Positions 47,901 through 59,900 of a stretch of DNA of 64,000 nt are shown here, piece by piece. The first letter of the stretch is position 1. Each line of letters opens with the position of its first letter. The DNA is from Pterois miles (lineage: Eukaryota; Chordata; Actinopteri; Perciformes; Scorpaenidae): the NCBI GenBank assembly GCA_947000775.1, contig CAMQGK010000038.1, forward strand, positions 3,769,501 through 3,833,500. The letters run 5' to 3'. Position numbers and translations under genes: made by a program. Below the pieces are notes generated by a model that did not search any database, was not told where the DNA came from, and saw only the letters and a list, made by a program, of their open reading frames with translations.

Positions 47901-50900
47901 TCCTTATTTCTGTTACTCTGTCAAAGTTCAGTATTTAGCAATACTTAATTTTGTTGTTTTCTTCTTCTGCAGCTTGAGACTGTTTCCAAGAAATGCAGCA
48001 GCTCAGAGAAACAGTGCTCTGAGTTGAAAACAGAAGTCGTCGACCTCACGCAGAAGCTGAGTGTGCTGAAGGAGAAGGTGGGATTTTATGAACTAGAATG
48101 TCAGTTTTTATATTTTCAGAGATGTTTCACTTTTTTAATCATTCATTGCATCACATGCATGGACTGCTGTTAAAGGGCGGGTCCATCTGCAATCTTTTCT
48201 GCTATTTTCAAATATAAACGCCCAGAAAGCAGTGATGTAGTCACGACAGTGAGCTGATCAATAAGGTTATGAGTAATGTGAAAGCTAGCACTACGTGAGT
48301 CAGCGTAAACTGTGCTGAGTTGGAAACAACCGAAAGGGTTAATTCAGATTTCTTGAAGTGAGGTTGTATGTATACTATAATGCTGTCGCATTAGCTGCAA
48401 TATTTTAACACCACACTATTGACAAGTCAACCTCAGGGGACAGTAATGAACCGCCACAACCGCTATGTTTACTTTCTTTGTTGACTTTCTTTGAATTAAA
48501 AGTTCCTTGTATTTACAGTTTGCTACAAACGGCAGCAGCGTGACAAGTCGCTGAGCATCTATTCTGCGTTGCACTATATTTGATATCCACAGATTTGGTG
48601 CTAAATTTAACCATTTTTTTACCACCGGGAAATTGATAAAAATATGGAAAAAACATTTTGAAGCGATGCTAGACTAACTTAAGTTGAGTTTCTGTTTAGT
48701 TTTTTTACTTTACCCCCATGATGCTTTGCCTCACGGACTGTCTGCTCTCCCTGCTGGATACGTGAGGCCGATTCGTGATGCACATTGATATCATGAAGGG
48801 GAAAAGGTGATTTTCTCTGAAAAAAAAAACAAATGTGCCAGGGGGAAGCACCTGTGGTTGAAGACACCATCGTCCACTGGACTGATAATACCTCGTCACG
48901 TAAAAGTGAGACTGTCAACCAGCTCCTCGGCGACCGGCGCCCGTCTCCCTTCATCCCGTCATACACAGGGAGAATCAACAGAATAATGCTTAACAATTCT
49001 TTACTAATAAAAGTGGTAAAAATATGTCCATGTAACGTTTGTCATCCTTAAATACAATGAGCAAATTCTTATTCTTAAATTCTGATTATTTACCTTGCAA
49101 ATCAATTTTCGATCTATATACGTCCCCTGTGAAGGACAACTTCCTTAGTACCTATTGATGTAGTTGTATCGTAGGAGTATAAATCCATACATCAATGTAG
49201 TAGATGAATCGTTACACCCCTAGTGAGAGTAATCTTAGGGTTTTGCACTAGTGATATAAATGTTCCTGCCCCACTCGATGCTTCATCATTGTTTTTGTCT
49301 CCTTTTCAGACTCAAAAGCAGGAAGTCACCATAGAAACTTTACAGACTGAGCTCGATCAGACAAATGAGGAGCTGGACAAATTAAATACCTCCCACTTGG
49401 AGGAACGAGCCCAACTCATTCATGACCTTCAAAGCTGCGAGCGGGAAATTGATCGACTTAAAGATGTCGTGTTGGAAAAGGACGAGGAGATATCCACCCT
49501 CTCTGGGAACATGGCGGAGTACGCAGAGCAGGTCACGGTGCTGAAGCAGGACATCAAACTCAAAGAGGAGAACCTGGTCCGGGTGGAAAATGCACTGAGT
49601 AAGGCAGAGCGGGAGGCCATGATTATCAGAGAGTCACAGACTTCAGACCAGCAAGCGCTGGATGGCAAGATCACAGAGCTGATGGAGAAACTCAAGGACA
49701 GTGAGATGGAGTTGGTGAAGGCCAAAGAGGAAAGAGAGTCCAACGTGGCTGAGGTGGAAAATCTGATAAAGCAGGCTGAGGAGGACAGGAAAACTATTCA
49801 GGATCTTCGGGGGGAGATCCAGAAACAGACTGTGAGCCATCGTAATCATCTTTCTGAATGTGAAACGCACATCACTTCACTGAAGGAACAACTGACTTTA
49901 TCCACTCAGAAGCGACAGGAGTCAGAAGGACTCCTGCTGCAGCTCAAGGACAAAAACACCAGCAGTGAGCAACTCCTACAGCAGACATACGAAAGAGAGC
50001 TGAAATCTTTCAAGGATGAACAGAACAAACTCCTGGCGCAGGTAGAAAACTACAATAATGAGATGCAGACGTTGTCCAAACGGTTAGAGGAGCAAGTCCA
50101 GAGTGAGGAGCACATCAAGAATGAGATGCAAGAGAAACTGGAAACCATCGCGTCACTAGAAAACCAGCTAAAGATAACTGACCAACAGGCCGAGGATGAG
50201 AGACAGAAATTCAACACCGAACTGCAAAACCGGGATTCAGAAAATGAGAAACTAACCACTGAACTTCAGAGCAAATCTGAAAATATCTCCAAACTGAAGA
50301 ATCTGTTAAAAAGCTTGAAGACAGAGAAAAAGGAGCTGCAAGGAAAACTCAAAGGGCTGACGGAGGAGCTGGAGCTGCAGAGGCAGAATGTAAATCAACT
50401 TAATGAGAAGGTTTCATCTGCTCTTGAGCTCAACCACAGTCTGGAGAATCAAGTAGACGTCCTTACAAAAGAGAGAGAGAGACTTGAACTGGAAGTGACT
50501 GAGAGTGTGAAAGCTATTTCTCAAGTTACACTTGAAAAGGATTCCTTGCAAGCCAAAGTATCCGAATTGGAAACACAGCATTCACAAAACAGTACAATAA
50601 TTGAAGGTTTGGAAAAAGATAAAGAGGATTTGACTCTTCGAGCTAACGAGTTAAATAGAGTTCTTGAGCAAAGCACACACTCGAGCTCAGAGACTCTGCT
50701 GGCAAAAACAAACGAATGTAGTAAACTGAGCCAATTACTCAGGGAGAAGGAGGAGAAAGTGACACAACTGCAGGATCAAGTGCAAAGCTTGTCTTCGAAG
50801 GTAGACCAGCTCCAGCGTGATCAGCAATCTCAGATAGAGGCCCAGACACAACTTGAGGAAACGCTGTCTCTGCTGCGAGAACAGGAGCGCAGTCTGAAGT

Positions 50901-53900
50901 CTGGCTTGGTGGAGAAGGATACGATGTTGAAAGAGAAAGAGGAAGGCTATCACAGTTTGCAGAATGAATTTACACTCCAGAAAAATATTGTTTCCAAGCT
51001 ACAAACAGAAGCTGAATCGCTCAGTGACGAACACTCACAACTCCGCCAGCAGATTGAAGAGCGAAAAGAAATGTTGAAAAATGTGACGCAGCAGTGTCAA
51101 AAACACAAAGACGAACTGAATAACGCAAACAACACTGTTAAGTCTCTGAGTGACCAAATCCGTGTCGCGGAAGAAAACGTCAGGAAGCTGGAATCCGAAG
51201 CCGAGCTGAGGCGAACGGAGGTGGCGAGCTTAAACGGACACATCCAAGCAGCGATGGAGGAAAACCTCCAACTCCGCTCTGCTTGTGAATCCAGAGAAAA
51301 GGAGCTCGCTCGGCAAACGGAGGCTCTGTCGGACCTCGATGGACGGCTTAAAGCAACTCTTGAACAGAACTCAGGTTTCAACAAGCAGATTAGCAGCCTT
51401 ACAGAAAACAATCAGAGGCTGCAAGAGGAGTTGGCACAGAACATCAGATCAGTTTCTGAACTCAGCACTGAGAGGAATTTACTCCACCAACAAAAATCTG
51501 GGCTTGAAATTCAAATCTCAGAGAATCAGAAAATAATCGATGGCCTGTTGAAGGAGAAGGAGAAGCTCGCTGCTGCAGAAGATGAATTAAAACGGATCCT
51601 CAAGGAAAGTGAAGAGTCAAACTCTGCAGGTTTGCTTGAGAAAACAAGTGAATGTGCAAATCTGTCCGAGCAAGTCGATGGTTTAAAACAGCAAGTCAGT
51701 CAACTCAACATGTCGTTGAATGAGAAAGAACAAACAGTGTCCGCTCTGCAGAACCAGCAGTTGCAGCTTCAGGATACTGTGTCTATGCTTCAGGAACAAG
51801 GATATGTGCTCAAGTCAGGGCTGCTGGAGAAAGACGCCATGTTTCAGCAGAAGGCAGAGGAGTCTGGCGTCCATCAGAACCAAGTCGAGCAACAGAAAGC
51901 ACTCATATTGCAGATGCAGGCTGAGGTGGAGGCACTCAGGCAGGAGTGCTTGGAGGCCAAACAGCAGATAGAGCAAAAAGAACGGACATTAAAAGAAGTA
52001 ACACGTGAGTTTCAAAAGCACAAAGACGAGCTGGATAAACGAAACGAGTCTGTGATCTCACTCAGCAGCCAGCTCGGTGCCATGAACGAGAGCGCCGCAC
52101 AGACGGAGGTTGAAATCACCAACCTGAAGGCCGCTGTGCAGAAACTCACTGCAGAAAATAGTCAGCTGACACAGGAGGAGGACCAGAGGAAAGCAGACAT
52201 CATTAATTTTAAGGATAATATTCAAGCAATGAATGAGCAGAATGCAAGATTAAAATCTGAGTTTCAGAAAACAGTGACAGAGTTGTCCAAAGCGCACGAA
52301 GAGGTCGCCCATCTCAAAACGGCAATCTGCGACTGGGACAGCAAACTCCAAACTGCAGACTCCGAGAAGGAGAGGCTTCATGTGACCATGCAGAGAAAAG
52401 AGGAGTCCCTGAAACAGCAGGAGAGTTTGATCCAGCACCTCCGTGGGAGGATTACTGAGCAGGAGGAGCAGCTGAAACAGAAAGCAGATGACAATGACAG
52501 TTTAACTGCAAAAGTCTCAGAGCTTGAAGACTCTATCTGTAAACTGAGAGGACAAGTTGACCATTTTTCTTCAGAGTCTTCTGCTCTGAAAGATACTTTG
52601 GAGAAAAAAGAGCAATTAAGTCTTGAATATGAAAGCCATTCTTCAACTGCTGTTGAAAATCTCAGTTCAGATCTGCGAGCCAAAGAAGTAGAATGTGACA
52701 GCTTGAAAGAACAGACTTCACATCTTGAAGAATCGGTCAGGAAGCTCAACAGCACCTTGCAGGTCCAGATATCTGAGGTGGAAAATCTGAGAAAGGCCTT
52801 AGAAGAAAAAGAGTCAGCTCTTTTGGACCAGTCGAAGTCTCTTCAGGATATTCAGAGACGAGCAGATGAGGCGTTGCTCTTCAAAACTCAGTTCATGGAA
52901 AGTACAGAGTTGGTGTCACAGCTACAGAGTCGAGCTCAGCTGCTGTCCGCTGAGTGTGAAAACCTCAAAACATCAGCAGAAGAAACACAAACTGCCTTTA
53001 ACAACCTACAAGAGAGATACGCCGCTAACTTAGAGGAGCTACAAGATGTGAGAAAGCAACTGTCCCAAAGGACTGATGAGGCGTCCGGCCTCCGGAAGTT
53101 ACTGGACGACACCAGTAACGAACATCAGACCACTATAGAAACCCTGAGAAATGAGTTATCAGCGATCCACCACAAACTGGAGAAAACCAAAGACCTGAAC
53201 TCAAATCTCTCGAAGGAAAAGGACGAAGCCTTTGCTTCTCACCAGGCAAGCGTGTCACTGCTGACGGTAGAAATAGAGCGACTCAAATCACAACATCTTC
53301 AAGTTGTGGCACAGATGAATGCCCTAACAGAAAACCTCGAGCAGAGGGAAATGGCTCTCCATGCAATCAACAGTCAGTACACATCCCAGGCCAAACACAC
53401 GTCCCAGCTGGTTTCAGAAATACAGAAACTAGAACAGCAAAACAAGAGACTAAATGAGGAGATTAGTTCGTCAAAGGAAGAGCACCAGAGGCGTCTTACG
53501 GCGGTCAGTAGTGAAAACACACATTTGCAGGAGGAAGTTAGAAAACACCTTGCAGATAGGGAAGAGCTGGAGAGGAGGCATCATCAGATCTGGGCGTCGC
53601 AGGGGGAGCTCCAGGTTCAAATGGAGCAGCAGTCCAGCAGCATGAAGGAAATAATGGAGAAAACCATGTCGGAGAAGGAGAGCCTTCAAGCAAAGGTTAG
53701 TGCCAGAGATGAAGAAGTGTCTCGATTAAAAGAAAACATTCAAAAGATAGAGCAAATTCTGCAGGATTCTGAGAAAGAGTGGCTGTTAGTTCTGGATAGA
53801 GAGAAACAGGATAAGAACCTGCTTGCAGAGCAGTTGCAAAGTGTTGAAAATGAAATGAAAGCTAAAGATGTTAAAGTTAATGCTTTGAAAGGAGATTTGG

Positions 53901-56900
53901 ACAGTCTGCAGGAGAAACTAGCAGAGGCTTCCTCCGCTATTAGGCAGGGATCTGATCAACTGAGCGCTAAAGAGCTGGAGGCGTCAGCATCCAGGATTCA
54001 ACTAGAGAAGGTATTAGCGTCTGTCCAGGAAAAGGATAACGACAACAATCATTTGCAACAGGCGCTAAAAGCTGCAGAACACGAGTTACAAAAACTTGTC
54101 ACAAGAAACAACAAAGATTGTCCTGTAGAAAACGCCTCTTTACAGGACATGATAAAACAATTACAAGACAGTCATCAGTCTGAGGTTGATGCTTTAAAAA
54201 ATGAGTTGGATAAAACTGTTGTACAGCTACAAAAAACACAGAGTAAAGGAGAGAGGAGTAATGAGGAGAAGGGTCAACAAATTGCACTTTTGCAAGAGAT
54301 GGTGGAGCATCTCCAGACTGAGTTAGAGGCCGCGAAAAAAGCTACCGTCAAATACGCTTCTATACACAGTGAATCACAAACTAAAGATGAGCAGATCAAC
54401 TGTATGACCATTCAGATCAGCCAGCAGAAGGAATTACTCGCTGGACTCAGTCAGCAGTTACGGGATAAAGATGCATCCATCTCCCAAGTCATCGATTCTG
54501 CCTCAAATGAACGAATGAAACTTAATGAGGAAAAAACATCTCTAACAGAGCAGCTGGAAACCACGGAGCAAGAACACCAAACCTCCATGAAGAGGCTTGA
54601 GGAGATGTCTCAGCAGCTAGAGGAACATATTTCTCGCTCTCTACATGAAATAGAGACCAAGAATTCAGAAGCGCTTGAGCTGATGAACAATAATGAGGAT
54701 CTAAAGTGTGAATTAGCAGCGGTATCTAAAGAGAAAGATGCAATGAAGAAGAAGCTTCAAGCTGCTCTCATTGTAAGAAAGGAGCTGCTGAAAAAAATTG
54801 AGCAATATGAAAAAGAAGATAATGCAAACGATAAAACTGAGGTTTCACTTTTACAGGATAAATTGCAGGAAATAACAAATCAGGCTCAGAGCAGAGCACA
54901 AACGTATGAAGAAACCATTTCTCTTCTTGAAAAGGAAATTCTTGAGCACAAAACAGAAAGTGAAAAACTTGTGGAGCAATTAGAGTCAGAAAAACAAGTT
55001 TTGCGAGACACATTCAACGAGAAAGAAGTGTGTTTGATTGAGAAAAGCTCCCTCGTGGAGCAGCTGCAGTCCGTCGCTGTTGAGAGAGAAGAAGCGTTCG
55101 AGCGAGACCGGAAGAGCTGGGCGCAGAAACTAGAAGAGCTTCAGAATGAAATCAAGACATGTAAAGATGAGCTAAAGGATAAATCATCCTCAGCTGTTAC
55201 TGCTGTCGATTTAGAAAATGAGCTCGCGCAGATGAAGCTTGAAAAAGCAAAGATACAGAAAAAGGCGCAGGCTGCCTTGCTGGCACGCAAAGAGACACTG
55301 AAAAAAGCTCAAGAAAATGAAAAGAAATTAACTCAAGAACTCACTGAACTGAAAGACGACTACAAGGCTCTCCTGGAGCAGCGCTGCCAGCAGACCAACG
55401 AGCTGAACGCCGTCCAGTTAAACTTTGACGAGAAGGTGAGGGAGCTGGAGGAGCTCCGTAAAACCTCTCTGTCTGATCTGGATGAACTGGACACTTTAAG
55501 ACAGCTCGTAGAGGAGAGAGATAAAACTCTGCAAGATCTGAAGATGTCTCTGGCAGAGAAAGAGAGCCAGTGCCATTCTCTGTCAAACTTGCAGACAGAG
55601 CTAGAAAATGCCAAATCCAGATTTGAGAGCATTTCTCTTGAGATGGCGAGTAAAGACGAGGCTCTGGTAGCCGTGCAGCAAAGAGCAGAGGCTTTGAAAT
55701 CAAAACTTCACACGGTAGAGGATGACTTAGAGAAAGCTCGTGTAGAAGTTAAAGAGAAGACGGAACAAGTTGAGAAATATGAGGAAACGCTTAATGTTGC
55801 AGAGGTGAAGAGCCAGCAGGAGAAGCAAACGTTACTGACCCAGCTGAGCATCTCGGAGTCTGCACTGGAGGAACACATGCACGCCAATGAAGAGAAATAT
55901 CAACTCTTGATAGAAGAAAACAAGGCTCTGTTGGAGAAAAGCAATCAGATGAAAGTGGAACTGGAGACAGCCGTTGCCTCAGTTTTAACCATCCAAAAGA
56001 CGTCAGCAGAAACACAACAGCAGCTCAGTGACGACAAACTTGCTTTAACGGAGGCACTTGAACAATCACATCAGCACTGTACTGATAAACAAAGGAGTTT
56101 GGATTTGTTGAAGCAAGAGAAAGAAGATGCTTTCAGATTAATAGAAGGACTCAGAGATGAAGTAACCACACTGAAGGAGAAAGTAAATCAGATCAAACAG
56201 GAAGATGACAACTTTGAAGAGAAACTAAAGGAGAGAGATGACGCCTTGGTAGCTTCTCAGGCTCTAGTGTCAGAAAAGGACGAACTAATCACTGCACTTG
56301 AACAGCAACTAAAACAGCAGATTAAAATACAGGAAACTGCTGTAGAAAAGATGAGAACAGAGGCCGACGAGCTTCAGAAATCTCAAGACGACGGCACCAA
56401 AGTGAATGATCAGGACAACCAAAGCAAAATCACCCTCCTGACCAGGAAACTTCAAGCTGCCCTGGTTTCGAGGAAAGAGCTCTTGAAGGAAAATGCAGCA
56501 CTCAAGGAGGAAGTAGAAAAGCTGTCAGCCAAACATGAAGCTAAAGAAGCAGAGTACTTTAATCTGGAGTCGTCGGTGCTGAAGTTGAGACAACGAAATG
56601 TGGACCTGGAAAGCTCTGTGTCGTCGCTGAACAAGGAGAAAGACGAGCTCAGCACAGAGGCTGATGGCATCTTCAATGATAATCGCAGCCTATCGGCAGC
56701 CTGTGAGAGCTTGAAGCTGACCATAGAAAACATCACGCAGCAGAAACAAGCTTTCTCCTGCCAGCTCGAATCTCTCAAAGACTCTCAAACAGAGGAGCTG
56801 TCCAAGTGGAAGACCAAGCACGCTGAGCTGAAACAAGAGTACGAGTCTCTTTTACAAGCTTATGAAAATGTCAGCAGTGAAATGGATAAGATGAGACGGC

Positions 56901-59900
56901 TTTTAGAGGGGGCTAAAAGAGACAGACAGGAAGCCCTCAGAAAAATCCACAAACAGGAGGCCGAGATGGAGATTCTGGACAAGCAAGCTAAAGAGATGGA
57001 GGAAGAAAATGCAAGAATTAAAGAGAGGATGCACAAATTTTCCAAAGAGAAGCGGCAGAAGATTGAAGAGCTGGAGGAAGAGAATGAGAAAATGAAAAAA
57101 GAGCTGGCTGAGCTGGAAGATGAGCATAAAATGGAAATGTGTGATCGGACTGATAAACACCAGCAGTTGGAGGCTGAGATTTGCAGACTGAAAGTGTCAT
57201 CAGAGGAGCTCAGAGAGAAGCTCGCTGAGCTGAAAGCTGAAAATAACCAGCTGACAGAGAAGCTGGAAGAAGCTAGCTGTTCACTGGAGGAGAAGCACTT
57301 GGAGTCCAACACGTACACAAACAACATGCAGCTTAAACTCAACGAAGCGCTCAGTTTGAATAATTCACTGACTGCCCAGATCGAGGCCCAGAAAACAGAA
57401 CTGGGTGCTCAATTGGAAATCAACAATGTGCTACAAAAGGAGAAGCAACATCTCTCTGAAAGAAATGAGAAGATACAGAATGATCTCGAGATGCAGCTTG
57501 GAAAGAAAGATGATGACATTAAAGAGCTCAAAGACGTTATTAACAGACACAGCCGAGAGACCATCAGCCTCAACGAGAAAGTGAGGATCCTGGAGGACGA
57601 TAAGTCTCTGCTGCAGGAGGAGCTGGAAAATGCTCAAGAGATTTCAGACAAAGTGAAAAATGAAAATGAATATTTGGAAACTGTGATCCTCAAAAACTCT
57701 GAAAAGATAGATGAGCTGACAGAGTCCATCTCTGTTTTGCAGACCCAAAGCATGCAGCTTTCCTGTCAGCTGGCAGCTAGTAAAGAGATGAGCAGTCAGG
57801 TTCGCCAGGAAAAAGAGGAGGAGCAGCTCAAATTAGTCCGAGAGTTTGAGGAGAAGCTCAAGACGGTCCAGAGAGGCAGCGAGGGCTCCAAGAATGTGAA
57901 GAAAGAGCTGCAAGAGCTGCTCAAAGAAAAGCACCAGGAGATAAACCAGCTGCAACAAAACTGCATTAAATACCAAGAAGTGATTTTAGACCTAGAGAGC
58001 GCTCTGAAGAGCTCACGATCAGCCTGTGAACACTCGGAGAAAGAGCTGAAGAAGATCTCAGAGAAGATGTTGGTTTCAGCGGAGAAAAGTAAACTAGTTG
58101 AAGCAGAGCTGACGACACACAAGAGTCTCCTCCAGCAGGCCACAGAAAAGATTCAGACTGTCGAGTCTGAACGAGACCAGCTGGCTCTGAACATGTCACA
58201 GGAAAGAAAATCAGTCGCAGAGGAAACAAAATCACCACAAAATACAGATGAGAAACAGTTCAATTCTTATTTGGAGAATCAGTTCATGTTGCAGCAACAG
58301 ATAGATGAGCTGAGGGAGCTAAAAGATAAAGAGAGTCAAAAAGTGAATGAACTGAGGCAGCACATTGACTCCCAGGATCTCCAGATAAATACTCTAAAAA
58401 GATCGGCTGAGACAAACGAGGCGAAGCTCTCTGCCTTATGCGGCGCTCCTCAAAGTGCAGAGGCGTCCAAACTTTGGAACGATTTGTACCAAAAGACTTT
58501 ACACGAGAAGGACAACCAGCTCCTCGAGCAGGGTTTCGTGATCAAACGGTTCCTGGAGGACATGAGAGCGAAGGATAAAGAGGTGAATGAGCTACGAGTG
58601 ACCAAGTCGAGACTGGAGAGGACTTTGAACGAGTACTCTGTCGCCGCCGCCGCTCAACAGAGACAGCTGTTTGTCATGAGTGCGAACAACGCTGAGCTGA
58701 CGGAGATGGTGGAGTTAATGGCTGTGCAGGAGAAGGAACTCAGCGCTCACGCCCAACGAATAGAGCAAGATAAAGACACGCTGAACCGACAGCTCGCGGA
58801 CAAAGACGATGTGATTTCCCAAATGCAGCTGAATCTCCAGCAGACAGAGAAGATGAATGCAGACGCAGATGCTCAGCTGTTCCTTTTACAGTCTCAAAAT
58901 GACAAAGTTCAAGCTGACTTTGAGAAGCAGGAGGGAATTTCTCTGCAACTGAAGACACTCCTCCAGAGCAAAGACGCCGAGATCTCCTCCTTGCTGTCCT
59001 GCAGAGACGGACAGATGTCAGGATATCTCGAACAACTCCAGGCTAATTATCGCAGTCAGGTAGCGGTGTACGAGGACCGGTTGACTTCGTCGCGCTACCA
59101 GAGAGAAAAGGCTGACAAAGAGTTGAGAGGCCTTGAAACAAAGGTGAAAAGCCTGCAAATTAAAGTGAACAGGTCTATTCAGGAGAAGGAACAGATGGCT
59201 GCAAAGATGGAGTCATTCAAAAACTCCATGGTGTCGCTACAGAGTGAACGGGAGCGACTGATGTCAGAATACAGGATACTTGAAGCAAAGAGTCAGTTAG
59301 GGTTGAAGGGTAAAGAGGGCTCTGCTGACGGGGAAGGTGGTGCCACCAAAGGCCTTAAACACGAAATAAGGAAACTGCTGCATCAAATGGATGATCTGAA
59401 TTCAGAGAACGCTATGCTCAGGGCTCAGCTGGTTCGCTACAGAGAGGACCTGAATCAGGTTTTATTCCTAAAGGACAACCAGCTGAAGGTGCTGCTGAAG
59501 AAGCAGCAAGATGTCATTAAAACCCTGGAAAACCAGAAGGCTGCAGCTGAGAAGCAGCACAGAGAGTCTCAGTCAGAGCTGCAAAAGGAAGAGGAGGCGA
59601 GCAGTACTTTAAAGGCAGAGATTTCTAAACTTAAAGCTCAGGTTTCAAGCCTGGAGGCCGATGCACTGACTCTAAAAAAGGACAGATTGGCAACAAATGA
59701 AGGCAAAGTGATTAGTGATCTGCAGGAAGCAGTGGCGGTCAAAGCAGCTGAATGTAACGACCTCCAGCAAAAACTTCTCTCTCAGAAAACTCTAACTGAG
59801 GAGCTCAAAGAGAAGATGCAGCTGGTGGAAAATGAAATGGACAAAAATCTGGCTGAAGCCGAGGACAAATACAACAGCGAGCTGGACTCATTCGAGCGCG

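Noticed and set aside
49223..49309. Methionine start and open frame directly before the giant exon, suggesting a separate gene start at 49223
   Set aside because: The frame is continuous with giantin, a pyrimidine tract and CAG acceptor lie at 49309, and exon 19 joins there in phase 0. The upstream part is open by chance.
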